From Amycolatopsis dendrobii (GTDB lineage Bacteria > Actinomycetota > Actinomycetes > Mycobacteriales > Pseudonocardiaceae): a stretch of 64,000 nt of DNA. The translations under genes were made by a program, and so were the position numbers. The DNA lies in assembly GCF_014145675.1 (NCBI RefSeq), contig NZ_JACGZW010000023.1:29996-93995 (forward strand), written 5' to 3'. How positions within the stretch are numbered: the first letter of the stretch is position 1; each line of letters opens with the position of its first letter. Shown here one piece after another: positions 31,582-40,900 of this stretch. The notes under the pieces were generated by a model that searched no databases, was not told the DNA's origin, and saw only the letters and a program-made list of their open reading frames with translations.

Positions 31582-32592
31582 ATGGTTCCCGAAGCAATCG
31601 GCCATCTCCTGACGCTCGGGCTCAAAGCGGACGAAGCAGAAATCTATCTCGACCTACTTTCGTCGGGACCGGTTCCGCCTGATCGGCTAGCGCGCGAGAC
31701 CGGCCGCGACCCCGGCGAGGTGCGCCGCGTCCTGGCGCTGCTCGCCGGGATCGGACTGGCCGGCCCGGTCGACGGACCCGGTTCGCCGATGTCCGCGCTG
31801 CGTCCGGAACCGGTGCTGGAGGTCCTGAGCAGGCAACGCGAGGCCGAACTGGCCGGAGCGCGCGCGGCGATGACGCGCCTGTACGAGGAGTACCGCAGAC
31901 ATTCGGCGCGCTACGACGCCGACCCGATGATCGAGGTGGTCAGCGGAACCGCTGCCGCCGAACGGGTGCAGCAACTGGAGCGGGCGGCGCGGACGGAGGT
32001 CCGCGGCCTGGACTCGCCGCCGTACTACGCCGACGCGGACGCCAACGAGATCGAACTCGACAACCTGGCGCGCGGCGTCCGCTATCGCGCCGTCTACGGG
32101 CGGCTCGCACTGGAACGCCCCGAGTACGTCGCGGAGAACATCCTGCCCTGCGGCAAACGCGGGGAGGAGGCCCGGGTGCTGCCCGAGGTCCCGGTGAAGC
32201 TCCTGATCGTCGACGACTGCGCAGCCCTGTCCGGCGCGGACCGCACCGTGCTGCTCATCCGCTCGTGCGGCCTGTTCGACGCGCTCGCCGGGCTGTTCGA
32301 CATGTGCTGGCAGGTCGCGCTGCCCCTCGGCCTCGCCGACGACACCTCAGGCCCCGAGATCCGCCCCAGCGAACGACGGCTCCTCGCATTGCTCGCCGCG
32401 GGACTGACCGACGACCAGGTGGCCCGGGTGCTCGGCGTGAGCAGGCGGACGATGTTCCGGTATCTGGAGAACCTGATGGCCCGTACCGGGGCGGCGAACC
32501 GGTTTCAGCTCGCGTTGCATGCGACTCGGAATGACTGGCTGTCGGTGGACAGCCAGGCTGGGGCTTCTCCGGTGCGGTCGGTGCCGTTGTGA
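31582..32592 (+). CDS. TrmB-like/LuxR-type helix-turn-helix regulator
   Basis: A 336-aa protein from ATG 31582 (GGTGGAGG upstream). Residues 1-70 are a TrmB-like winged helix (LLTLGLKADEAEIYLDLLSS), a middle domain of about 180 residues follows, and residues about 255-320 are a LuxR-type DNA-binding domain (LAAGLTDDQVARVLGVSRRT). This double-HTH plan is common in actinobacterial regulators of extracellular enzymes and secondary metabolism. It is divergent from the S53 peptidase gene across 138 bp, so control of the peptidase is likely. Its 3' end carries part of a locally duplicated sequence. Confidence 0.8.
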   Translation: MVPEAIGHLLTLGLKADEAEIYLDLLSSGPVPPDRLARETGRDPGEVRRVLALLAGIGLAGPVDGPGSPMSALRPEPVLEVLSRQREAELAGARAAMTRLYEEYRRHSARYDADPMIEVVSGTAAAERVQQLERAARTEVRGLDSPPYYADADANEIELDNLARGVRYRAVYGRLALERPEYVAENILPCGKRGEEARVLPEVPVKLLIVDDCAALSGADRTVLLIRSCGLFDALAGLFDMCWQVALPLGLADDTSGPEIRPSERRLLALLAAGLTDDQVARVLGVSRRTMFRYLENLMARTGAANRFQLALHATRNDWLSVDSQAGASPVRSVPL

Positions 32593-32643
32593 GCTGGGGT
32601 GGTCCGGTTGGCTCGATGCGGACGGGTGCGTGGTGGGCGTGCG
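32521..32643 (+). repeat. Diverged direct duplication, copy 1
   Basis: This 123-bp block (regulator 3' end plus downstream DNA) is repeated with about 75-80% identity by eye at 32699-32815. Shared landmarks are cggtggacagccag, gccgttgtgagc and gacgggtgcgtgg. It contains a hairpin CTGGCTGTC-GGTG-GACAGCCAG. Confidence 0.75.
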
Positions 32644-33043
32644 GGAAGGCCGGGCCGCCGGTCCGGGGCGGTGGACTGGTCTCAGTGCGCCTTGCCCCGC
32701 GACTCACAATTTCTGGCTCTCGGTGGACAGCCAGCGCTTCGCCGGCCCGGTCGACGCCGTTGTGAGCCGGGGCGCTCCGGCTGGCCGGATGCCGACGGGT
32801 GCGTGGTTGGCGTGCTAGAACCACGTCGCTAGAACCAGGTCGCGGCACAGGGCGGTGAACCGGCTTCGGCTCGCCCCGCGCTCCTCCACCGGTTGGCCCC
32901 GGCCGACCCGAGCCAGCCCGGGCAGTTCCACTTTGAGCCGAACGCGCCGCAGCACCGATTCGGTTGCGGCCGAACGCTTTCCCGCTAGAGCGACGGCCGC
33001 TCAGCGTGCATGACCAGCACTCAGCTGACGTCTGGCAGACCGT
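32593..33043. other. Gene-free interval with the duplicated block
   Basis: About 450 bp between convergent genes. Apart from the diverged duplication and small hairpins, nothing coding or regulatory is evident. Confidence 0.55.
32699..32815 (+). repeat. Diverged direct duplication, copy 2
   Basis: A degenerate second copy of the block at 32521-32643. It still encodes a fragment like the regulator's last residues (WLSVDSQ) but without the rest of the gene. Confidence 0.75.
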
Positions 33044-34156
33044 TCACCCCTCTCCAGCGAGCGCCGGAAACGCTTGCCTCAGCTCGGCGAACAGCACGCC
33101 GTGTCGCCCGTAGCCGAAGGCCACCGAGGCTGACCAGAGTGCCTCGAAGGCGGCGGCGAGCGGGTCCGGTTCCCGAGCGGAGAACATCGCCGGGAAAGCC
33201 ATCGCTTGCTGCAGGCAGTTGTCGCTCCGTCCGTCCGGCGAGGTGGCCGTCGTGCGCGGAACCCGTTCGTCGGTGAGCAGAAGGTTCCACGCGCGCCGGT
33301 CGTCGTCGAAGGGAGGCGGCAACGGGCCGCCCTGTTCCATCGCCGCGAGCGCGGGGGCTATCCAGTCGACCTCGGTCAGGTGGGCCTCCGCGTACGCGCG
33401 CCTGACTGTCCACCGGGCGACCTGCCGCTGGACCTCCGGGTCTGTCTCCGCGAGAGCGTCGACCAGCGGGCGGTCCAGCTTCGCCACGCTCAGTGCGTGG
33501 CCCCCCAATTGACGCAGCCGTTCGACAGGCAGGCTTCCGCCCCACTCTTGTATCTCGGCTTGGCGGCGCGCTTCCACGGCGGCTCGTTCTCGTTCCTGCT
33601 GGACGAGGCGCCGCGCTTCGGCTTTCTCCTCCGGAGTCGGAGGCGGCGGCGTTTCCCTGGCGACTTTATGCCAGTAAGCGGCGGTCCCGCTGGTCTGCTT
33701 GACCACCCGGTCCGGTTCCGGCGGGCCCGGCCAGAACTGCAGCAGATAGCGGTCCGGCTCGAACTCCTCGCCCTCCGGGATGCCCAGCCGGTGCGCCTCG
33801 TCCATCCGGCTCCCGCTGTAGCGGACCCGGTAGTCGACCACGTCGAGATCGAGCGGCCGCGGGTCCTCGCCGTCCAAGCCGACCAGCGCGGTTTCGCCCT
33901 TGGGCCGGAAGGACGCCTCGACGATGTCTTCCCACGCGTCGTCCACCGGCGGGGCCTCGTCGTGCAGTTCCACCCGGAAGACGACGCAGCCATGGGCCAG
34001 TCCGGTGACCAGCGACAGCGTGCCTGGCACCGCGGCGCCGCACAGCCCGTTTCGCTGGCCGCCGAAAGACTCCGCGAGATCAGGCAGGTCCGGCCAGGTC
34101 CTCACATAGAGGTGCCCGTACTCGACTCTTGCCTCGCCGCTCATCAACACTCTCAT
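33044..34156 (-). CDS. Uncharacterised actinobacterial protein, two-part
   Basis: A 370-aa cytosolic protein from ATG 34156 (GGAGGAACGGCG before it). The N-terminal half (about 1-165) follows a pattern I have seen in many actinobacterial hypothetical proteins: VEASFRP, then DYRVRYSGSRMDEA and YLLQFWPGPPEPDRVVKQTS, followed by AYWH. A charged helical hinge (about 170-200) leads to a helical C-terminal half (VERLRQLGGHALSVAKLDRP and onward). No catalytic motif was recognised. Proteins of this kind are often beside secreted-toxin loci, so an immunity or accessory role to the type VII locus 260 bp upstream is possible. That is inference from position only. Confidence 0.6.
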   Translation of the reverse strand: MRVLMSGEARVEYGHLYVRTWPDLPDLAESFGGQRNGLCGAAVPGTLSLVTGLAHGCVVFRVELHDEAPPVDDAWEDIVEASFRPKGETALVGLDGEDPRPLDLDVVDYRVRYSGSRMDEAHRLGIPEGEEFEPDRYLLQFWPGPPEPDRVVKQTSGTAAYWHKVARETPPPPTPEEKAEARRLVQQERERAAVEARRQAEIQEWGGSLPVERLRQLGGHALSVAKLDRPLVDALAETDPEVQRQVARWTVRRAYAEAHLTEVDWIAPALAAMEQGGPLPPPFDDDRRAWNLLLTDERVPRTTATSPDGRSDNCLQQAMAFPAMFSAREPDPLAAAFEALWSASVAFGYGRHGVLFAELRQAFPALAGEG

Positions 34157-34415
34157 CGCCGTTCCTCCCCAAGCCGGCTGCTGTCCCGGACATCATCGCG
34201 CGCACCACCGACAAAAACCGGGGCCTGAGCGGGAGCACGACAGAGTGATGCAGTTTCCGAACTCACAAGAGCGGTGCATCAGGTGCCGCGCCTGTTCGAA
34301 CCCCCGAGGCCTGGGATTCAAAGGCGTCGCTGCAGGTGCGCTCGAACTGTGCCGGTCCGGGCCGAAGGGGCCTGCGCGGCTCTCACCGGAACTGATTGCC
34401 CGGAACGGGCGGCTG

Positions 34416-34937
34416 TCAGCCGCCGATCTCCCGGACGCTGTCGGCGAGCAGCCGCAGGCACCCCGGGGATCCGGGGTTGAGGAGCAAGTCAACGCCGTCG
34501 TAGTCGTTCAGCAAGCGGAGCAGGTCGACCGGAGCGGCCGGACGCCAGCCGGCGGCGCGCACTCGGCGGCGGTGCGCCGGGGCCGTCGTGACGAGCAGGC
34601 ACGGGATGTTGTCCGGCGACGGCGCGACCAGCGGGGATTCGTCGGTGTCCACGGCCACCGCGAAGGCCGATTCGCGGAAGACCGTGGCCAACTGGTCGAA
34701 GTCCGCTTCGCCGCGGGCGGTCAGGCGGAGCACGGCGTCCAGCGGGTCGGTCGGGGAGTCTTCCGCGGCGGGTTCGTAGGACGGGTTGGGCTCGAAGCGG
34801 CTGACGGACCCGTCTTCGCGCGCGAGCCAGCCGCCGACCACGGCCTGCGGCGGCGGGCTCGGGACCTCGGCGCCGTCGGTCGTCGACGCCGGGTGCCACG
34901 CCGGGTCGACCAGCAGCACCCACTGGTCCTCGGACAT
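34416..34937 (-). CDS. SseB-like protein, last gene of the type VII operon
   Basis: A 173-aa protein. ATG 34937 has a near-perfect AAGGAGGT site; an in-frame ATG at 34988 overlaps the giant gene and is less likely. The first strand EDQWVLLVDPAWHP and the end DGVDLLLNPGSPGCLRLLAD match the SseB-family pattern (a small alpha/beta domain with a VNPGSP-like turn). SseB-like proteins occur next to secretion substrates in actinobacteria as chaperones, immunity proteins or of unknown role. It is 44 bp after the giant toxin gene, so it is the best positional candidate for its immunity protein or chaperone, unproven. Confidence 0.65.
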   Translation of the reverse strand: MSEDQWVLLVDPAWHPASTTDGAEVPSPPPQAVVGGWLAREDGSVSRFEPNPSYEPAAEDSPTDPLDAVLRLTARGEADFDQLATVFRESAFAVAVDTDESPLVAPSPDNIPCLLVTTAPAHRRRVRAAGWRPAAPVDLLRLLNDYDGVDLLLNPGSPGCLRLLADSVREIGG

Positions 34938-34980
34938 CGCTGGTACCTCCTTCGCGTCCGGTGAATCTACCGGGCGGAAT

Positions 34981-37900
34981 TCACTCATGGCTCGGACCGC
35001 CTTCCGCCAGTTCGGCCAGTTCCGCGGCCTGGCGCGCGGATGCCGCGCGTTCTTCCGCCTGGTAGCGGCGGATGGCGGCGGCGGTGTGCCACCGGTCGAG
35101 CCAGCCAAGGCCGACGACGCTCAGCCGGTGCAGGGCCGGTCGCGTCCTCGGGCCGTCGAGGGCGTTCCGCAGTGCGGTACGGAAGGCGTCTGCGGACAGG
35201 TTCTTCTCGGTCAGCTTCCGGACGACGGCGGTCAGGTCCCGGGCGTGACCGTCGGGGTTCGGACGGTCGGCGAGCCGGGTGATCTCTTCGCGCAGCAAGG
35301 CCCGGCCGCCGGGGGCGTCCAGGACGGGGGCCAGTGCACCATGCCGTTCCAGGATCTCGACTGCCTCGGCGATCCGGGTGACGTCAGCGCCGTCCCGGAT
35401 CGCCTTGGCAAGGTCGTTGAGCACTGCGGCGGCGTCCGGCTTGCCCAGCAGGGTGTCGGTCACGCCGTGCAGATGGAGGACGGCGTGCTGCTCGGCCAGT
35501 TCGCCGTGGAGCGCGGCGAGTTCGCGGGCGGCGGTCCAGACCAGGTCCGGTCGTTCGTGCCGCGCGACGTTCTCGGCGAGGGAAGCCGCCGATTCGCCGC
35601 GGCCGAGTTCCGCGAGGACCCAGCCGAGCAGCTTGGCGGTGCCGTCCCGGTCGCTCAGCGCGATCGGTCCGGTCGGCGGCGTCGGGCGGAACCACCAGCG
35701 GTGCGTGGCGGTGCGCACGAGCTCTTCGATCATCAGCGCCGTGTCGGGGCTGTCGCCGAGCAAGTAGTGCGCAGCCGGGTGCTCGGCCGCCGGCAGCCGG
35801 ACGGTGACCGCGTCGGCTGGGCGGTCTGTGCCGTCGGTGCGCAATTGCTCGGTGAAGTTTCGGATCGCGGTGGCGTCGGTGGTCAAGACGGACGGTCCAC
35901 TAGGGACGGACACATCGGACTGTGAGTAGTGCACCCCCACGGTGCGACCGTGCTGTGTCCAGGGCTGAGGTGTCGCGGGCGCGGGTCCGTCGTCGAGACC
36001 GTGGAACACCGTCGGCGCAGGCGTGCCAGTCGACATCTCGGCGCCTGGGCCGAAAGCGATCCTGACTCGACCGTCCCCTTCGGACACTCGGATCTTCACC
36101 GGGACGCGGTCCAGCACGCCGGTGCCCAGGGCGTCGGCGAGGTTCCCGGCCAGTTCGCGCGCCGCGGCGGTGGCGCGCACCCGGCCGTCCGGTCCGGTTC
36201 CGGTGACCTCGATCGGCGGGACCGGGCCGTCCGTCGAACGCAGCGTGTCGATCAAGTTGTCCAGCGGCGTATCGGCGACCAGGACGGCGTCGGCGGCGTG
36301 CATCGTGGCGGCGCGCTGAACCTCGCCGAGGTGGTAGTGCACGCGGCTGTCGTCGATGGTCAGCAGTGCCCGGGCAGCGGGCGGCAGCGGGACGTCGTGC
36401 ACCTTGCCGGTGTAGCTGCTGCGGTCGGTCACGGTGCGGACGAGGGCGGACAGCTCAGGGTCGGCCGCGATGTAGGACAACGCCGCCTGCCACACCAGAT
36501 CCGGATCGGCGTGCCGGCGCACCGCGGGCTCGACGGCAGTCAGATGCAGGTCGCCGTCGCGGTTGTGCAGGCCGCGCACCAGCGTCTGGATCACGCGCTG
36601 GGTCAGCTCCAGCGTCTCGAACCGGTCCGACAGCGGGGCCGGATCGCCCTGCGGCGGCAGGAGCCAGCTGTGGTCGCTGTTCATCCGGACCTCCGTCATG
36701 CCCGGCAGTTCGAGCGCGGAGTTCAGGCCGATCCGCCGGGCCGTCTCGGTCATCGCGACCGGGCCGGAGCGGTACATCACCGACTGCCGGTGCACCCGGC
36801 CCATCGGCGTGGCGAAGAAGCTCTGGCCGAGCGAGTCCGCCTCGCGCGGCATCAGATTCGCTTGCGTCTGGCCGTAGTTGTCGCGCAGCTGGTCCAAATA
36901 GGACGCGGCGAACGGGTGTCCTTTCGACATGGTGAACGCCGAATTCGCGATGTTCCCGCCGACCCGGTGCACCGCGTACCCGGCGTCGGACCGGGCGGCG
37001 CGGACGACGTCGTCCAGTCCGTGCACGACATTGTCGCCGTCGGTGTAGAGGCCGCCGAACCGGTGCATCAGCTCCAGCCGGAGGATGTCGCTCGCCGCCG
37101 CGTACCCCGGACCGGTCTGTTTGGCCAATTCGGACAGATAGAACTCCTGTGTCCGCATGGGATGCTCGCTGGTGAACACTTCGTCCACATTGACCAGCTG
37201 GACGCGGTGCTCGGTGGCCCACCGCAGCAGGTCCCGGACGTCGTGCAGCGGATCCGGGCCCTCCTCCGGGGCGGTGCTGGTCAGCGCCAGTTCGGTTTGC
37301 CAGCGCGGCACGTCCGTCCACAGCACGGGGACGATGCCGTCGCCGAGCCGGTCCGCGGCGTCGCCGAAGTTGCGGCGGAAGGTGTGCATGGTGCCGGCGT
37401 CCTTGAGCGGGCCGCCCAGCCAGATCGCGTGCATCAGCAACGGTGTTGACGTCGTCTTGGCGAGCGGTTCGACGTCGCCGGGCGCCCAAGCGGACAGTTG
37501 CTCGTCCGGGCGTTCCTTCTCTAAGGTCCAGTCTCGGTTGTCGTCCAGGTTCGCCGGGTCCAGGTGTTCGCTGCTCAGCTGGTAGCCCTTGGCGAGGTCC
37601 AGCAGGTCAAGGAAGCTGATGCCCTGTCCGGCGGTGAGGTTGCGGTAATCGTGCCCCCGCGAGAACTCCGGCGGCTCCGGCGCGCGGTAGAGGCCGAACA
37701 GGTCCGGTCCCAGCAACGGTGCCGGCGGCGGGCCGTCGACTGCGGTCCGGCGAAGGTCTGCCACCAGATCCTCAGGCGAGGAATAGCGGGTTTCCTCGAC
37801 GGGCGGCGCGGTGTCTGTTGTGGACTGGACGGAAGGATTGCCGAAGGTGCGGAAGTGACCGCCGTCGGTGACCGCGGTGAAACCGGCTGTCGCGCCGATC

Positions 37901-40900
37901 GCCCTGCCGAGTGTCGCCGAGCCTCGGCCGAACAACGCCGGTTTGGTCGGTGCGTGCACTGTGGACGGTCCGCCGAGTTCGCTGAGTGCGCGCTGGAAGT
38001 CGTGGGCCAGGCCTCCTGGCCCGTCGGTCTGGCCGGTGCTGCACGCGATCAGCGTGACTGAATGGGACTGGGCCAGCGGAGCGGCCTGTGCGACGATCCG
38101 GGCGAACGTATCGCCGTCGACCCGTACCGTCTTGCCGCCCAGCAACGTCACTTTGACCGATTGTTCGCGTCCGTGGGCGAAAACGAAGAGGGAGTCGTCG
38201 TCCCACGGCGCGGCGGTGTGGTCGGCCCACTCGCCGAACCGGCGGCCGGACAGTTCCGGTTTGGTTTCGTCGGCATGTTTCAGGAGCGGGTCGAACTTCT
38301 GGGGCGTCGCGCCTTCCGGAAGGGTGCTGACCGTACCGGAGTTGGCGGCGACCCAGTCCCGCTCAACGCTTTCGGTGTGCTCGTTCGCCGGGAGGAACGA
38401 GACGGCGCGAACCCGGCCGGAACCGTCGGTGATCTGGCGGACCTGGATCTCGCGCGGGCCGAAGCTGTACGGCCGATCGGTGTCAGTGTCCCAGCCGGAC
38501 ACTGTGTCGTTCGCTTCGACGGTTCCTTCGCGGTGCTGTTCCGGCGTGTCCTCCGGCGGACGCGGCCAGGTGTGCGCGTTGATCTGGCTGTCCGCTTCGG
38601 ACTTGGCCTGCCACCATTTCCGCAGCGCCTCGTCGGCTTTCTCGCGGGCTTCCTGGATCCGGTTGGCCGCGTCGTCCTGCCGCGCGGAGTGGTCGGTGCG
38701 GTTGTTGCGGTACTCGTCCAGCACCGCCAGGATTTCCGCGGCGCGATCCTGCGCCGCCTGCCGCTGCTGGACCAGGTCAGCCTGCTGGTTCCGGATCTGC
38801 TGGACCTGCCGTTGCGCGTCCCAGGCCCGCGCGACCAGATCGCTTTGCGCGACGGAGCCAGGTTCCTCGCCGAGCGCCAGCGAAAGGAGTTGTTCGTCGA
38901 GTTCGTCGAGCCGGGCGATCTCGTCGTTGCCCGCGCGCAGCGCCTGGCCCACGTCACGAGCTTCGTTCTGCGCAGACTGCACCGCTTGCCGCATTCGCCG
39001 CACCGGATCGCCGTCGGCCGGAAGGTTCAGCCCGCGTGCGTTATCGGCCGTGGTGCGGACGTTGTCGTTTTCGGACAGCCACGCATCGTCGAAGTCGCGC
39101 TGTGCCTGTTCGAGTTCTTCTTCCGCGGTACGCCAATCTTCGGCGGCTTTCTTCACCGTGTCCTGCGCTGAAGCGAGCGTGGCCGGCAGCGGTTCGCCGA
39201 GCGACTGCTCCAGGTCCGTTTCGCTCATCCGCGTCCGCGAAGACTGCGGTACCCGAACCTCGACCGCCGCGGTCTTGCCGTCGACCGTCGCGACGATCCG
39301 GTACTCGACGTCGAATCCGACCAGCCCGGTCCGGCCCTTGTCCTTGCCGACGACGGACCGCTGCGCCGCGGCGGTGCTGGACGTCGGATCGCTCTGCCCG
39401 ACCGGGCCGCGCACGTCGAGCCCGCCCCAGGCGTGCGTGTTCCGGCCCGGATCGGTGATCCCGCCGGTGCCGATGTTGCCCTGCTGCTCGCCGGTGACCG
39501 TATCCTTGGCCTCGCCGGTGAACGTGGACCCGGATTGGTCCGAACGCTCCAGTTTGACCGAATCGCTCAGCCCGGCCAGCTCCGGCTTCACCACACGGGT
39601 GTACACCTTCACCGACGCGTGGCTGCTCCCGGTCACCGCGGAGGAATGCAGATCCGGGGTAGCGAACGGTGTGCCGACCATATTCGGGAGATGCGCTTGC
39701 AACGTCTCGTTGGTGATCGAGGACGAGAGCGTGTTGTGCGCGCCGGTGCCGGGTCCGGTGAGCCCGTTGCCCGCACCGGCGAGCCGCAACGCCCGGAGGG
39801 CGGCGGCCCGCACGTCCGCGGCGCCGCGGATCCCTTCGACGGTCGACGATTTCGGCAGGGGACCGAAACCTTCCTGCTGCCACGCTTCGAGACGGTCCGG
39901 AGCGGACTCCGCGGCGCTGAGTTCGGTCGTGCGCGAGCCGTACAGTTTGGTGTGGTACTGCTCGTCGCCGGAGATCCGGTGGTCGTCCGCCGAGGACCGC
40001 GCGGTCACGGTCGCCTCCTGAGCGGCGACCGGGTAGGTGCGCCCGTCGCGGGCGACGACCAGTTCGAACTGGACCTGGTGCTGATACCGCGCCGACGGTC
40101 CGCTCGAGGACGAGGTCAACGCCGTGGTCGTGGTCTTGTTCTCGACGGTCTGGTCGGTCTTCGCGCGGGTCCCGGACGCGCCAAGGTACGCGCCGTCGTA
40201 GCCGCTGACCTTGGGCTGGCTGTCCTGGAACAGACCGCGGCCGGCACCGCGGACCTGCCCGCCGTAGGACGAGCCGCGGCCGGAATTCTTCTTGTCCGTC
40301 CGAGTCGAGTTGACGACGTGGTCGACCTCGCTGCCGTCGTGCTTCACGCCGAGGAACTGAGTGTCGAGGATCTTCGCTTTGAGCAGCAGCTGGTAGTTGT
40401 CGGTCCAGAGCACACCCGGGTCTTGGGCCACCAAGGACACCCCGCCGTCCAGCGCACCGTCCACAAGGGACGTGACCGCTTCCGGAGAGGCGGTGTCGAG
40501 CGTCCGCTGGAGGTTGTTCATCGAATCGTTCAGCACCGATTTCGGCAGCAGCCGGTCGCCGAGTTTGCCGAGCTGCTGCCGGGCGTCCTGCACCAGCTTC
40601 GTCAGGTTGGGAGCGTCTTCCAGCACCGCCGAACCGAGCGAGCTGGACTTGCCGCCGACCAGTGGCGGAGCCGAAAGCTTGCCCGGCGCCGGAGTGCGCG
40701 GCTCGACCGGCGGCAGCAACCCCTCCGCGCGTGCCTCGTCCTCAGTCATCGCCACGAAGACCGAACCGGGCAGCCGGACGTCCGCGCCCGCTCGGGAAAT
40801 CGACCCGTTGACCAGTCCTTCCTGCCGGCTTTCCGCGATCAGCCGGACGTTCGTGTCGTACTGCACCAGCACCGTGCGACTGTCCGAAGAGGACCGGTTG

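Noticed and set aside
34291..34310. TTCGAAC T-loop-like sequence suggesting a tRNA
   Set aside because: The flanking bases do not pair as a T-stem and no acceptor or anticodon arm can be drawn on either strand.
34245..34964. Plus-strand 239-codon frame opposite the SseB-like gene
   Set aside because: Composition is Arg/Gly/Val-rich as expected for an antisense shadow; the minus frame has an excellent ribosome site and SseB-like motifs.
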